Below are positions 48,161 to 59,767 of a stretch of 64,000 bases of DNA, one piece after another. The DNA comes from Ceratodon purpureus (lineage: Eukaryota; Streptophyta; Bryopsida; Pseudoditrichales; Ditrichaceae). The notes beneath the pieces were generated by a model that saw only the letters and a list, made by a program, of their open reading frames with translations, searched no databases and was not told the origin of the DNA. A program made the translations under genes and the position numbers. Position 1 is the stretch's first letter. Every line of letters starts with the position of its first letter. Location of the stretch: assembly GCA_014871385.1 (NCBI GenBank), contig CM026426.1, forward strand, positions 95,772,572-95,836,571, read 5' to 3'.

Positions 48161-48809
48161 TAGGACAACTTCTTTGTATAATGAAGTTTGTCATATTAGG
48201 AGGATAAGTCGTTACTATTTGTATGTTGTAAACGTTATTGGATTATATTATGTGCACTATGATTTTTAGACAAACTGCTGTGATATGAGGGCAGAAACTG
48301 TCTAATTTGTACATCATTTTTAAGCTTCAAGGTTGTGAAGTTTAATATTAATTATAAATTCCAGACAGTATACTGCTCACATGCAGTTCAAATATGTTGT
48401 GTTGTCGTGGAAGACTTTATATTCTCTAATTTTATTATAACAGAGTCATTTCCCATTCATGATAACATCGTGCAAATTGCCATTCTACATTTGTTGGAAT
48501 TGTTCTAGCAACAGTCATTATGAGGAATTAGTTGACTCTGAGCTAACCCTGGAACCTCTCACACTTTACAGTGACATGTATGATATTTTGACATGCTTAA
48601 ATTGCTTAAATTGCTTAAAATGTCCTATTATGAAGCAATAAGCAACAATAATTTATATTGCAACTCCTACTGTATGATGCAATGTGTAAAAAATGGTTGA
48701 TTAAAAGAACACTGTATGGATTTTTGGTCCCAATATAATGAAAGTCCCATTATAGTTGATACAATTTTAGGTCTATTTTAAGCACTATATTAATTTGGGA
48801 CTTCCAAAA
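48160..48809. other. Right subterminal region of the giant element
   Basis: AT-rich, no gene. Near the end (48725-48816) AGTCCCAT/AATGGGAC-type words recur in both directions, giving a subterminal repeat next to the right inverted end. Confidence 0.5.
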
Positions 48810-48832
48810 GTCCCATTTTAATGAATATGACC
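48810..48832 (-). repeat. Right terminal inverted repeat of the giant element
   Basis: Exact reverse complement of the 21-bp left repeat at 48810-48830. The outermost two bases differ from the left end (CC here, TG expected). TTAA follows at 48833-48836. Confidence 0.75.
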
Positions 48833-48839
48833 TTAATTG

Positions 48840-49700
48840 CATAATCCCAAGAGAATTGAATGTTTGTTTTGGTTTTTTTTAATTTATTATTATCTCCTGT
48901 TTCTCTCATAATCTAAACTACTATTTATGTTTTTATTTTTGATTCTATCATAATACTAAAGAACGAGAGTATGTAAAATTAAAGAAATAAAACTAGGGTA
49001 AATCATTCCATTAAAAATTAGAGTCAAAGAATCTATATAAATATTTTCATTGTATACCACTATTCGAGAAGAAATTGGATCTATATTTCTAAGAGATTTA
49101 TGAAACCGTAAACCGGTGAAATATAAATGCAGATCTCTTAACCATTTAAACGTAAGTTGCACCGCATGAAAAACCAAGTGTGTACATCAATTTATGCGTT
49201 GAATTACTTCTAGTGCATTCTCTCCGCGATGTTCCTCTTATCATCTCGTTGTTGACATCTACTCTTTTGATTCGTTAGTATAAAATGTTAATTCATTACT
49301 GTATGCTAAAACATGAGTAACTTCGTTTCTTTAAATGACAATTGCTAAAAACTGTTTTAGTATACCCACAATGTTTACGGTTCTTTCCATTCAATAGGAT
49401 ATATATTCTTCTTCATAAACGTGTTCACATTATTTGTAGATCCTAGGGGGTTATCCACCCCCAAAGAACCAAAATATCACATAGTTCATTGGATCCCAAT
49501 TTCAAACGTCGACCCCACCTCCCCGATCACAGGATCTTCAGGACATTCCCCACAATATCCGGGATATGTCTGAATTTTCCATTTCTAGGAGATATGCTGT
49601 CCAAACAATTTCAAGTGGGATTGTTTGGGACAAGAAGGAGGGCGGAGAGTAGGGGAGGAGAGGGGGGATGAGAGGAAAGAAAACACAAGGGGAGGGGAGT
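48840..49700. other. Intergenic DNA, no gene seen
   Basis: AT-rich sequence between the right end of the giant element and GC-rich island 2. No convincing frame or repeat apart from short A/T runs. Confidence 0.5.
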
Positions 49701-49714
49701 TCCTTCGACCCTCC

Positions 49715-50580
49715 CCCCCCCCGGCCGTCCCCGGGGACGGCCACGGCCGACCCCGCGTGGACGGCCGCGGCCGACACCGCGGTCGCAGCCCCCCGACCCC
49801 GGGGTCGGCCGCGGCCGTCCCCGGGGGGTCGGACAAGGCCGTCCCCGGGCACGGCCACGGCCGACCCCGCTGTCGGAAGGGCCGTCCGCGTGGACGGCCG
49901 TGGCCGACCACGCCGCTGCAGCCTCTGACCGCGGGGTGGAGCACGGCCGTCCGCGCGGGGTGGAGCACGGCCGTCTCGACGCGGTCGGCCACGCGGACGG
50001 CCGTGGGATCGGACGGCCCTCCGCGGCCACCATGGTCGGCTTAGGAGGGTCGTCCGATCCCACGGCCATTGCCGTTGCCGATCGCGGGGACGGCCACGGG
50101 GACGGCCGCGGGATCGGACGGCCCGCGGTCGGCTGCGCCGATCGAGCGGTCCCTGATGGCCCACGCCGGGGTCGATCCGGGCTGTCGGATCCCGCGGCCG
50201 TCCCCGAGGCCGTCCCCGCGGTCGGCCACGGCGACGGCCGTGGGATCTGACGGCCGAGGAGGGCCGCCCACATCCGACGGCTCGCGATGTGCCAGCACGG
50301 CCGCATCTTGGCCGTCGGATCGACGTGCGGCCGTCCCCAACGACCCCGCGGCCGTCTCCGCGGCAGTCCCCGCGGCCGTCCCCGCGAACGGACGGCCGAG
50401 ATGGGGCGTGGTGGCGGGATCGGCCGATCGGACGGCTGGGGAATGTTTTTACCTCTCTGGGGTCGCAAATTTATTACCGCGACGTAATTCTCGAGCGTCG
50501 GGGACGCCACGTCCGGGACGGGGGACGTCCGGGTCGGACGTCTTGACGTCCGGAGCCGGGTCGGACGTCTATTTGAACAA
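49715..50580. repeat. GC-rich repeat island 2
   Basis: A second abrupt GC-rich block, built from ggccgtccccg/cgggGACGGCC words in irregular succession, with ACGGCC repeated dozens of times. It ends with GGACGTCC-type words at 50490-50570 next to CAACCCTG. Read in reverse, it starts CAGGGTTGT then GACGTCC, as island 1 does at 23384 (CAGGGTTGT). The two are therefore likely one repeat family in opposite orientation. All long frames here are compositional. Confidence 0.7.
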
Positions 50581-50589
50581 CCCTGTTGT

Positions 50590-51612
50590 CTATCCATTGA
50601 CTATGAAAATAACAAGTGTTTTAAATCCCTATCTTTGTGAACATTGTTGAATTGAACTTAAGTATAAACGATTGAAGTAAAAATTATTACGATTAATACA
50701 TTGTAAGATGCAATACTCTGTTCATAGCTGCACTAGTCCATTGACAAATACGTACCCTAATTGTTTAACTAACAGTTGATTTGTATTTATCGTGCAGTCT
50801 GTAAACAAGTGAACACTGTCATTCAGCTTACATATTGATGTTACTGGATCAATCAGTTACTTAAATAGATTTGTTAATGAAATCCACATACAATCTCCTA
50901 CTTACCACTCCTTCATTTACTCCTAACACCATTTAATTCTTTAATCAGAACACAGAAGAAGTGGATAATGGTAATCCACCGTTAGAATCAACATAAAATT
51001 AAGAAATACAGCAATAAAACAATCATCACTTCTGTGTAATAGAATCTAAAAATCTGACAATGTGGCAAAATTAATAATTAAAATACATATCATTGTACAT
51101 TGTTGACAGAGTCTACTGTGAGCGATGTCATGGATGGAAGTATATTCCCAGGATAATGTAACAGATTTGTTATATATTTCTATTTGTTCATCTAATACTA
51201 GATGGAAAACAAATCATAACATTTTGAGAACCAACCCTTTTCCAGTATGATGTGGGAAGCCTTGAAATGATGTTTTAGGGCAATAGTGTCTACACTCTGT
51301 CAATTCGCAGACTTAGTTGAGGACCCTCCAGTCCACTCTGTTTGCATGTAATCATTATCAGAAATGGCTGATTACAGGAATAACGGCTTTTAAAGTAACC
51401 TAGAAAGACACCTTTTCAAAGAAGAACCGAACTCCCACTGCTCGCTATAATGAGGACTCCATTCAAGGTAAAAGATGTCCATGATGACAGGGACAAATTT
51501 TTGACATGTCCTAATTGACATGAATAGTCAATGTCATTTTTTGTGCACCCAGTCCAAAATGACAAATTTTTATGTCATTTACAACGTCATTAAATCAGAG
51601 ATTTCCACGAGT
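50590..51612. other. Intergenic DNA next to copy 2
   Basis: AT-rich, no gene seen. At 51500-51590 the word TGTCATTT and its variants recur several times in both orientations. Confidence 0.45.
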
Positions 51613-51859
51613 GTATGCACCTCTGAGATATATATCAACTTAAAGTTTCTAAGTATTACTTCCCCACTCTTTAATTTCAAAGTAGAGGTCTTATCTGAAT
51701 GATAAGTGACTATATTTACATATATGTAAGTACGACAATACACATTTTATAAAATTTTGATATTCAATATTTTAAATCAATCTATCGTGGCATTTCATTT
51801 ATGCCACATTATCGAAGTTAAGATATTAATGTCATTGTTTATTAGAAGAATTTGAATAT

Positions 51860-52658
51860 GTGCAGAATTTGACTTGTTTAAATTGGTGTGCTTCAATGGA
51901 TGGTCAGCTTAAAGCAACTGACCATGTTCACCGCCTGGTTGCTGTTAATTCTATGGTTAGCGACGTGGAATTGCGTTGCAATTGTCAAAATCAAAAATTC
52001 AAATTCTCCTCGCCTTTTTGTGCATCTGCGTTTCAACAGGTGACGCCATCTGTTTTGTTTTTATTGATTTTCCAGTTTGAAGCTTCTACACATTTTCCAC
52101 GAAGTCTTAAGGGTGTAACTTCCAAGAATTGGCTCAACATTGTGTTGGACATTAATGGTATTCTATGTAAATGCAACGAGAGGCGTCTTGGTTTGAAGGA
52201 CTCAGTGACGAACCATGCAAACCTATCTGTTCATAGTTCGAAGTTCGCCACTATTATTGGACCTAAGGCAGTGTATGTACGACCAGGCTTCTTGTATTTT
52301 ATATCATTTGTAAACGGTTTTGCACATATCGACGTCTGGAGTTCAATGAAGAATTCGACAGAGATGGATGTTGTCAAGTATCTTTTCAGTGGATTGCCGA
52401 TGTCTTCAGTTGTTTTTAGTCAAAAAGATTGCGAACAAATTCAAACTTCTTGTTGTATCTACTTCAAATACCCTGACGAAGATAAGCCTATATTTTTAAA
52501 AACGTTGGCTTCAACCATTTTTGGAGAGAGTAGTATCTTCAACGAGGACAACACGATTCAAATTGATGACAGTCCGAAGAAAAGCATCTGTAATGAGACT
52601 GGCAATGCTTTTTTTCTAAAGTCCTGGATTGAAAAGGATGAAAAAGATCGGTACCTTA
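51860..52658 (+). pseudogene. FCP1-like phosphatase fragment of copy 2
   Basis: Counterpart of 27534-28537. It keeps WLNIVLDINGILCKC, VWSSMKNST and QIDDSPKKS, the micro-intron (36 nt here), and a proper AG acceptor before AATTTGACTTG. It is interrupted by the Gypsy insertion just after DRYLM and resumes at about 60199 (SVLAPWLSNLVKVV). After the insertion the frame decays, so it is dead. Confidence 0.8.
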
Positions 52659-53079
52659 TGTCATAGCCACGTACTCAGGAAACAGCTTAGGAAGACTCTA
52701 GAAGGATCTAGAAGTTCCTAGAAGCTCCTCAAAGTTTCTGGAAGCTTCTGGAAGCTCCTGGAAGTTCTTGGAAGCTTCCGGAAGCTCCTAGAAGCTCCTG
52801 GAAGCTCCTAGGAGTTATTGGAAACCCTTGGAAGTTCATAGAAGGTCTTAGAAGGTCTTAAGTTGTGGAAGGTTCTAGAGAACCTTCTTTTGAGCTAGTG
52901 TAAATAGGAGTCGAGGCTGAGGGCAACCTCTGTCTCGACAACACATCTCTTCGAGCTCTAGCTCATACCTCTTGGTGTTGTTGTATACTCTTTTTAGTTA
53001 ATCTGAATATTGTTCAAACAATATCCAGAGTTCATGTTCTAGTTTGAGTCTTGTAGCTTGTCTTCTCGTGTCCCTGACA
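52659..53079 (+). repeat. 5' LTR with 10-bp GAA/TTC array
   Basis: 421 bp. From about 52690 to 52860 it consists of about 17 ten-base units starting GAAG, many alternating GAA and TTC/TCC (for example GGAAGCTTCTGGAAG), which fits the heat-shock-element pattern nGAAnnTTCnnGAAn. A TATA-like sequence follows at about 52910. Confidence 0.9.
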
Positions 53080-53360
53080 GTTTGTCGAGACTGCTTTACT
53101 TGCGAATATCAGAGCTAAGGTTTTCTTGCTAGAGCGTGGATTACCCCTTTTGCTTGAAGAACTGTTGGCGTCTTGAGAGTTGCAAATTACCCTCTCTCAA
53201 GCCGATATTTTGTTCAACTTTGAATCTTCTTGTAAGAGTGCGATTTACCCCCTTCTTGGAGAATTCAAAGCTTTTTTAGAGGGCGTATACAGATACAGAT
53301 ACCCACCTCTAAATTGGCGCTCGGCCTAGTTATCTGCTTAAATCGTCTTACCTATACAGC

Positions 53361-54382
53361 AATGACTGGAGGTCAAGATATTAGTATGATCGAGTCTTTT
53401 GAAACTAGGTTTGACGCCCTTATAAATGCTATAAACGCGTTATCCACGAGACTCACGAACGTAGAAGGCGTTGCTCACAACAACTCAAGCTCTGGAGCAA
53501 CGTCGACTACAGCTCATCACCCATTCACGTTTGTACTAGAGGAGGTTGTTCCACATGATATTCAGCAAGACACTCTATACATTCAACAACGTAAGGAGCC
53601 TCAAGTAAGCATGCCGGAGAAGTTTGATGGAACGCAATCCAAGTTCAGAGGATTCATCAATCAAGTCCAACTCGTAACGATGCTACAACCGGAGAGATAT
53701 CCCACTAAAGAATCAAAAGTTGGATTAGTTGGAACCTTGCTGACAGGATGAGCTCTTTCTTGGTTTGCTGTTCATTTTGAACAAAGATCACCTATTTTGA
53801 CCAATTTTGTGACATTTTATCGCGGCATTAACAGAGGCGTTTGGAGAACATGACAAGGCTCGGGTGGCGTTAAACAAGATCTACTCCTTACAACAAGGAT
53901 CGCGCTGTGTATCTGTATACGCTTCTGAATACAGACTACTCGCTATAGATATCAATTGGGACGAACAAGCATTAATGGACCAGTTTTATCGAGGTTTGAG
54001 GGATGACGTGAAGGACTTGTTGCTAAATTTTCCAGATTCCTGCACCCTTGATGAAGCTATCAGACAGGCCGTAAAATGTGATGATTGGCTCTTTCAGCGA
54101 TATCAAGATCGGCGTTCTTCAAGTTCTTCAAGACAAAGCGCACATATTGCCTTAACGAAGGTTCATAATCCATATCAAGGCGTGGAAGGTATGCAGATTG
54201 ACGCAACACGCTTCAAGCCATTGACACCGGAAGAGAAGAAACGAAGATTTGAAAAGAATCTATGTTTGTATTGTAGAGAACTTGGACAAAAAGCCGGCAG
54301 GTGTCCAAAGAAGCGGAAATTACCCGTGACAAAGATCAGAAGCACCACAATTGAGGAAAACAAGGATGGCCACTCAGAGTAG
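53361..54382 (+). mobile_element. Gypsy gag region
   Basis: Recognised by the Ty3/Gypsy gag core (retrotrans_gag-type: KFDGTQSKFRGFINQV, then YASEYRLLAIDINWDEQAL) and a zinc-knuckle-like segment near the end (CLYCRELG). Fossil, part of the broken element. Confidence 0.8.
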
Positions 54383-54387
54383 GAGTC

Positions 54388-56790
54388 GTGCGACTGGACC
54401 TTTCAACACCATCAAAACATCAAGGTCCTTACCTCTCTTCCCAACCTTCTCGATCTTTTACAATACCTATTTCTGTCCGACGTGAAAACACAAAGACCAT
54501 TAGTTTATTAGACTCTAGAGCATCTGCTTGTTTCATAGATATGGCTTTTGCCAAACTATATAAGATCACGCCTCAGCAAAAGCCTAACGGTGTACAAGCA
54601 GAGGTGATAAACGAGCGACCTATAGTTGTCGCTTATGAGACTATACCTGTAGACGTAGCAATGGAGGGTCATAGTAGTAGGGTTATGTTTAACATAATCA
54701 ATAGTCCCTCCTATCCTGTTGTTTTTGGGATATCTTGGCTGGAGACGTATAACCCGGACATAGATTGGTTTTCTCGTACTATATCATTCTCAAGAAAACC
54801 TGAGCAGCTGGGAGAATGCCAAAAGACTACGAGCAAAAAACACCATTTATTATCTATGCAACACCCATTCAAGAAGAAACACCGCCTACAACTATTCTGG
54901 AGCGATATAAGCAATTTCAGGACGTATTTGAAAAGAAGAATGCGGACATACTACCGGAGCATAGACCGTATGATTGCGCCATAGATCTTCAAAATGGAGC
55001 ACAACCACCTTTCGGCCCAATATACAAGTTGTCACAGAACGAGCTGACGACTTAGAGAGAGTATATTGACGAGAATCTTGCAAAGAATTTCATTTGACAT
55101 TCCAAGTCCCCAGCAGGGGCACCTATACTCTTTGTAAAAAAGAGAGATGGCTCGTTACGATTGTGTGTGGATTATCGAGGTCTGAACAAGGTCACCGTGA
55201 AGAATCGTTATCTGTTGCCACTAATATCGGGACTTTTGGACCAGCTCGCCCAAGCCAAGATCTAAACAAAGATAGATCTCCGTGGAGCCTATAATCTTGT
55301 GCGGATAAAAGAAGGAGATGAGTGGAAGACTGCATTTTGCATAAGGTATGGGCATTTTGAGTGTAATGTCATGCCGTTTGGATTGACTCATGCGCCGGCC
55401 ATTTTCCAGCATTTAATGAATGATGTTTTTCGAGAATATCTAGATAGATTTGTCGTTTGCTATGTAGACGACATTCTGATCTACTCCAAGAACGTCGAAG
55501 AACATGAAGAGCATGTGAAGCTGGTATTACAAAAGCTACGAGAATAGGGCTTATATGTCAAAGCAGAGAAATGCGCATTCCACCAACCTAAGGTTGAATT
55601 TCTTGGATACATCATATCTAGCGAAGGCCTTATGATGGATCTGAAGAAAGTTCAAGCAGTGACAGACTAGGCGTCACCAAAAATAGTACGCGATGTGCAA
55701 TGTTTCCTTGGTTTTGCTAACTTTTATCAAATATTCATCAAGAATTATTCACAAGTTGCGGCCCCCTTGACCCGGTTGACATGTAAGGACAAGTTGGAGT
55801 CGACACCTGCAGCACAGAAGGCATTTGAAGATTTGAAGGTTGCGTTTACTACAGCTCCAATCTTAGTACATCCTGACTTTACAAAGGCGTTTTATATGGA
55901 GACGGAAGCCTCTGATTTTGCACTAGGAGTAGTGCTCTCGCAGATGGGAGAAGATGGAAAACTTCATCCTATTGCATTTTATTCAAGGAAATTTTCGGCG
56001 GCCGAGATCAACTATGAGATTCATGATAAAGAACTTCTTGCTATAGTTGATTCCTTCCAAGAATGGCGTCATCTGTTAGAAGGAGCTGCTCAGCCGGTTG
56101 TTGTGTATATCGACCACAAAAATCTGGAGTACTTTACATTCGCTCGGCTTTTAAATCGTTGCCAAGCTCGTTGGAATATGTCCTTATCCCGGTTTGATTT
56201 TACTATCACATATCGGCCAAGGAAGCAACAATCCGACTCTGCATGCTTCAGTCTCGCCACGACTTCCATGCAGCGGGACATTTTGGCTTTAACAAGACAT
56301 TGGAGCTTGTTTCTCAAGATTTTTGGTGGCCACAAATGTGGAAGGCCGTCAAAGACTTTGTATTATCTTGCGATACATGTTCAAGGTCAAAGAATCCTCG
56401 GCATCGACCTTATGGGCTCTTGCAACCATTGCCGATTCCCCAACGGCTGTGGTCATCTGTTTTGATGGACTTCATCATAGATCTGCCGCCATCAGCTACT
56501 TTTGACGCCATCTGTGTTGTGGTAGACCGGTTGACAAAGATGGCGCACTTTATTCCATGTACGAAGTCTATTTCTGGCAAAGAGACTGTAAAACTCTTTC
56601 TTGACAACATATATCAGTATCATGGCTTGCCAGATGATATTATTTCTGATCGAGGACCCCAATTTTTATCTAGATTTTGGAGATCGCTATTTGAGATATT
56701 GAAGGTCGACATGAAGCTCTCTTGTGCTTTTCATCTTCAAACTAATGGCCAGACGGAACGCGTTAATCAAGTATTGGAGCAATATCTTTG
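54388..56790 (+). mobile_element. Gypsy pol region, first part (PR, RT, RNase H, integrase)
   Basis: Protease-like segment with LLDSRASACFID near 54510. Reverse transcriptase with the palm motif [12 protein letters not shown] near 55459-55494. RNase H region around 55690-56220 (FYMETEASDFALGVVLSQ). Integrase with its zinc-binding and core parts from about 56240 (LPDDIISDRGPQFLSRFW). The integrase region is then split by the Tc1 insertion. Fossil, broken in several places. Confidence 0.88.
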
Positions 56791-56795
56791 ATGTA

Positions 56796-58509
56796 CAGTA
56801 CCCGGAAGAAAAGATACGTGATTCCGTGTTATGTGCTAGAAAAATGTACTGAACATAGAATTTGGTGAGCTCATGCGAGGTTGAAAATTCATGGAATTCA
56901 ATGCAAGAAATTGCATTTGAAAGCCTGTAGACTCTATTTCAATAATAATATTTGTTTATATAGAAAAATAAACAAAATCAACACAAAATTTACTTTCTCC
57001 TATATAGTACTCAAAATCTAGTACTACCACCTTTTGCACTAATTACTTCCTTCATACGTGTAGGCATGGTATCAATAAGGTTTTCTAAGAGGTCAAAAGG
57101 TATCTCTTCCCATACTCTTTGAAGTTGTTCCACCAATTCTTGTGCATTGCTTGGCTGGGATTTACTTTGAACTTCATCTTTAATAATTTTCCATAGGTTC
57201 TCAATTGGATTTAGATCTGGAGAGTTGGCAGGCCACTTCAACTTCGTTATACCGATTTTTTGTCTCCACTTGTTTGGCAAATTGCTGCGATGGACTGGAG
57301 CGCCATCCTCCATAAGTAACATGTCTTTGTGAGGTTTATGGATAAAATAAAATGGAGTTAAAGCGCCATCGTAAATAAGTTCCACAAAACACCTGCACTT
57401 CGCTTATCTGAAGGTATGATTACCAAAGGAGCCTTCTCAAAGCCACTAAAAGCACCCCAAACCATCACCGACGTACGCGCGGACTTGAAAGTTAGTACTA
57501 GACATTTATCTGAATATCTTTCATAAGCCTTTCGCCACACTCTAATTTGTCTAGAACTCCTTCCTATTTCGAAAGATGATTCATCAGTCCAAATAACCTT
57601 CTTCCAATCCTTCTTTGTCGAGTTTTTATGCTCTTTAGCAAATGCTAACCTGTCTGCCATGTGTTTTTTATTGAGAAAAGGTTTTTTTACTGCAACACAA
57701 CTTCTATAACCAAGGGTATGCAAAGCATTCCGTAAAGTACGAGTACTAACCTTTGCAACACGTGCCATCTCATTTGTAATTTCTGTGAGTGGTTTACGAC
57801 GATCTTCATTAAGGAGACGTTCTAACTGTCTCATATCCCGCTCTGTAAACTTTCGAGGCCTACCCGTTGGCTTTGGTGACTTCACACTTCCTCGTTTTTG
57901 GAAACTGTTTATAACACCATAAACGGTGGAAGAAGGCATACCTAATTCTCTTGCTATCTCCACACCTTTGCTTCCAGCTTTGTGCATTCCAACCACTTGT
58001 CCTTTCTCAGCATCTGTCAACACTCTAGTCTTCATCTTTCTCAAAAGATTATACCACTCAACCTACCCACAATACCAAACAAACTTATTTCAATAAGAAT
58101 AATATACCACACACTAAACAAAGTCACGCTAACACCCACAATCATCTCAAAAGTTAACCCCACACTTACAATGCAATCACAATTCAATATCACATACATA
58201 TATATTTTTTAAACTGCGGCCCAAAATATTATTATACCATAATGAGGCCTAATAATAGTTAATGCATGAAAAAGGTGTGGACACACTTTAGATAGGGCAA
58301 AGGAGAACTATTACTTTACATAGATTTTTTCTATAATTAGACACAAATCATTTACTTTTCACAACCTTACTCCTAGTTCTAAAAATAGGTGAAAATCCCA
58401 AGGCAATTGCTCACAAAGTGAAAGTGGAGTGCTCACTTGAAGTTCACTGTCCATACTCTAGTCAACTTGGAGATAAGTAAAATTCACGTATCTTTTCTTC
58501 CGGGTACTG
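56796..58509 (-). mobile_element. Tc1/mariner transposon nested in the Gypsy element
   Basis: 1714 bp with inverted ends starting CAGTACCCGGAAGAAAAGAT (about 26-30 bp; nearly perfect) and TA duplication on both sides (56794-56795 and 58510-58511). It carries one transposase gene on the minus strand. Long inverted-repeat subregions follow inside each end. It is the youngest of the three nested layers. Confidence 0.95.
57011..58035 (-). pseudogene. Tc1-family DD34E transposase, frameshifted
   Basis: The ATG at 58035 starts MKTRVLTDAEKGQVVGMHKA. A helix-turn-helix of paired-like type follows (GVEIARELGMPSSTVYGVI), then a GRPRKF hinge and a second HTH. Catalytic residues: Asp in VIWTDESSF, Asp in LLMEDGAPVH, and Glu in NPIENLWKIIKDE, with exactly 34 residues between the last two (DD34E, the Tc1 type). 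The frame shifts between 57358 and 57385 (VLWN / ELIYDGALTPF), so the product is split into 225 and about 124 codons, and this copy is likely inactive. All motifs are otherwise intact, which suggests a recent insertion. Confidence 0.92.
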
Positions 58510-58511
58510 TA

Positions 58512-59190
58512 CAATCTATTTTCAGCAAGACAACTGGACATCATATTTATTACTGGTTTCATTTGCTTACAACAATTCTATTCACGCGTCAACTCAACAA
58601 ACTTCGTTCTATGCCAATTATGGTTATCATCCAAAACTTGATATGTTGGCATCCACCTGTGAAAAGAATCCAACAGCTGAAAATCTTGCCAAACATTTAT
58701 CAGAAATTCAAGCTATTTTGAAGATGCAGTTACAACAAGCCCAAGATTTGTATAAGACTTCTGCAGACTGGCTTCGAAAGGAATCTTCTGTTTTTCATGT
58801 TGGTGATAAGGTGTGGCTTTGTCAGCGAAACATCAAGACTAATCGCCCCTGCGACAAATTGGACTATAGGCGACTTGGTCCATTCTGTATTCAAGGGAAA
58901 ATCAACCCAGTTGCGTATAGGTTGGAGTTACCTGCTTCCTTGAAGGTACATCCAGTTTTTCATGTGTCTCTTCTAGAATCATATAAAGAGTCTACTATCT
59001 CGGGACGATTACAGCCATCTTTGCCCTTTGTTGAAGTAGGAATTCATGAAGAATATGAAGTGGAGGAGGTCCTTGATTCGCGGAGGAGAAGGGGAAAGTT
59101 ACAATATCTTATCCATTGGAGAGGATATGACATTAGTGAACAAACGTGGGAGCCAGCCGTAAACTTAGCAAATGCGCCGCTAAAGGTATA
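58512..59190 (+). mobile_element. Gypsy integrase C-terminal part and chromodomain
   Basis: Continues the element after the Tc1 insertion. It contains the integrase C-terminal segment (GDKVWLCQRN, YRRLGPFCI, HPVFHVSLLE) and a chromodomain at about 59050-59190 (YEVEEVLDSR, then YLIHWRGYDISEQTWEP). In chromoviruses this domain is thought to steer insertion to particular chromatin. Confidence 0.9.
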
Positions 59191-59363
59191 GGAATTTCAT
59201 CAACGATATCTTGAAAAGCCAAAACCACATCGCGGATGACACTTCACAAAAACGCTTCTTGTATAGGTATAAAAGATAGAGTTTTAGTATGCAAAAAACA
59301 CAACTACGTATGCTCTTTGTTTAATTTCCTATAACCATATCAAAATTTTGAGTACTTCTAGAC

Positions 59364-59714
59364 ATGGATAGCAAAGAAGTAGATACTACATTAGCTGTAC
59401 TTTCTCAGCCTAGCGCATCACGTCGACGTCCTCGAGATGAAGAACCAACCGAACCCAGAAGGCGTCGAAGGATACCAAGCAGCAGATCATTTGTATTGGT
59501 GTTAGAAGTTGAACCTGCCGGTGAAGGCTGTCCTGAAGGCGTATCTGCAGGAAATTTTCATAACGAAGCTACGGAGGTTCAAGCATGGTCACAAGACGAA
59601 GGCGTTGGGCACTATCGATGGCTGCAAGGACCCATGAGTCATCTACCTCGAGCAAGACAGTTGGAATATATTGTAGAGACTATGCGTCGAATGTTCGATT
59701 TCTTGCGATTTTAA
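59364..59714 (+). mobile_element. Additional small 3' ORF of the Gypsy element
   Basis: 116 codons downstream of the chromodomain and before the purine tract and 3' LTR. Basic N-terminus (SRRRPRDEEPTEPRRRRR), then FVLVLEVEP and a C-terminal HYRWLQGPMSHLPRARQLEY. A related frame occurs at 12746-13129, so this is a recurrent accessory part of this Gypsy lineage rather than a chance frame. Function unknown. Confidence 0.65.
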
Positions 59715-59767
59715 AGGTGATCGTGTTCTAAGCTTTTCGGAGACCTTGAAGCTAAAAGGGGAGGTGA

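Larger units (their letters stand above)
25907..48832. mobile_element. Giant gene-bearing DNA transposon candidate, copy 1
   Basis: A 22.9-kb block with inverted ends: TCATATTCATTAAAATGGGA plus C at 25909-25929 and its exact reverse complement at 48810-48830. TTAA lies on both sides (25903-25906 and 48833-48836), two variable bases outside the identical 21. Inside are a leftward unit (34.5 to 26.6 kb), a rightward gene (44.7-47.5 kb), divergent leaders, a central satellite, and dozens of copies of one 21-bp near-palindrome in introns and phased arrays. A partial second copy at 51.6-61.9 kb ends at the same CATCATATTC boundary, which supports this as a true element end. TTAA duplication is known from piggyBac and Kolobok DNA transposons; the rightward protein looks like neither, so the superfamily is left open. 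No capsid-like gene was seen. Confidence 0.72.

Noticed and set aside
25907-48832. Polinton or giant-virus insertion
   Set aside because: No capsid, packaging ATPase, protein-primed polymerase or protease was seen; the ends are short and TTAA-flanked, unlike Polintons.
49538-50650. Long Arg/Pro-rich frames over GC island 2
   Set aside because: Same compositional artefact; up to six frames are open together.
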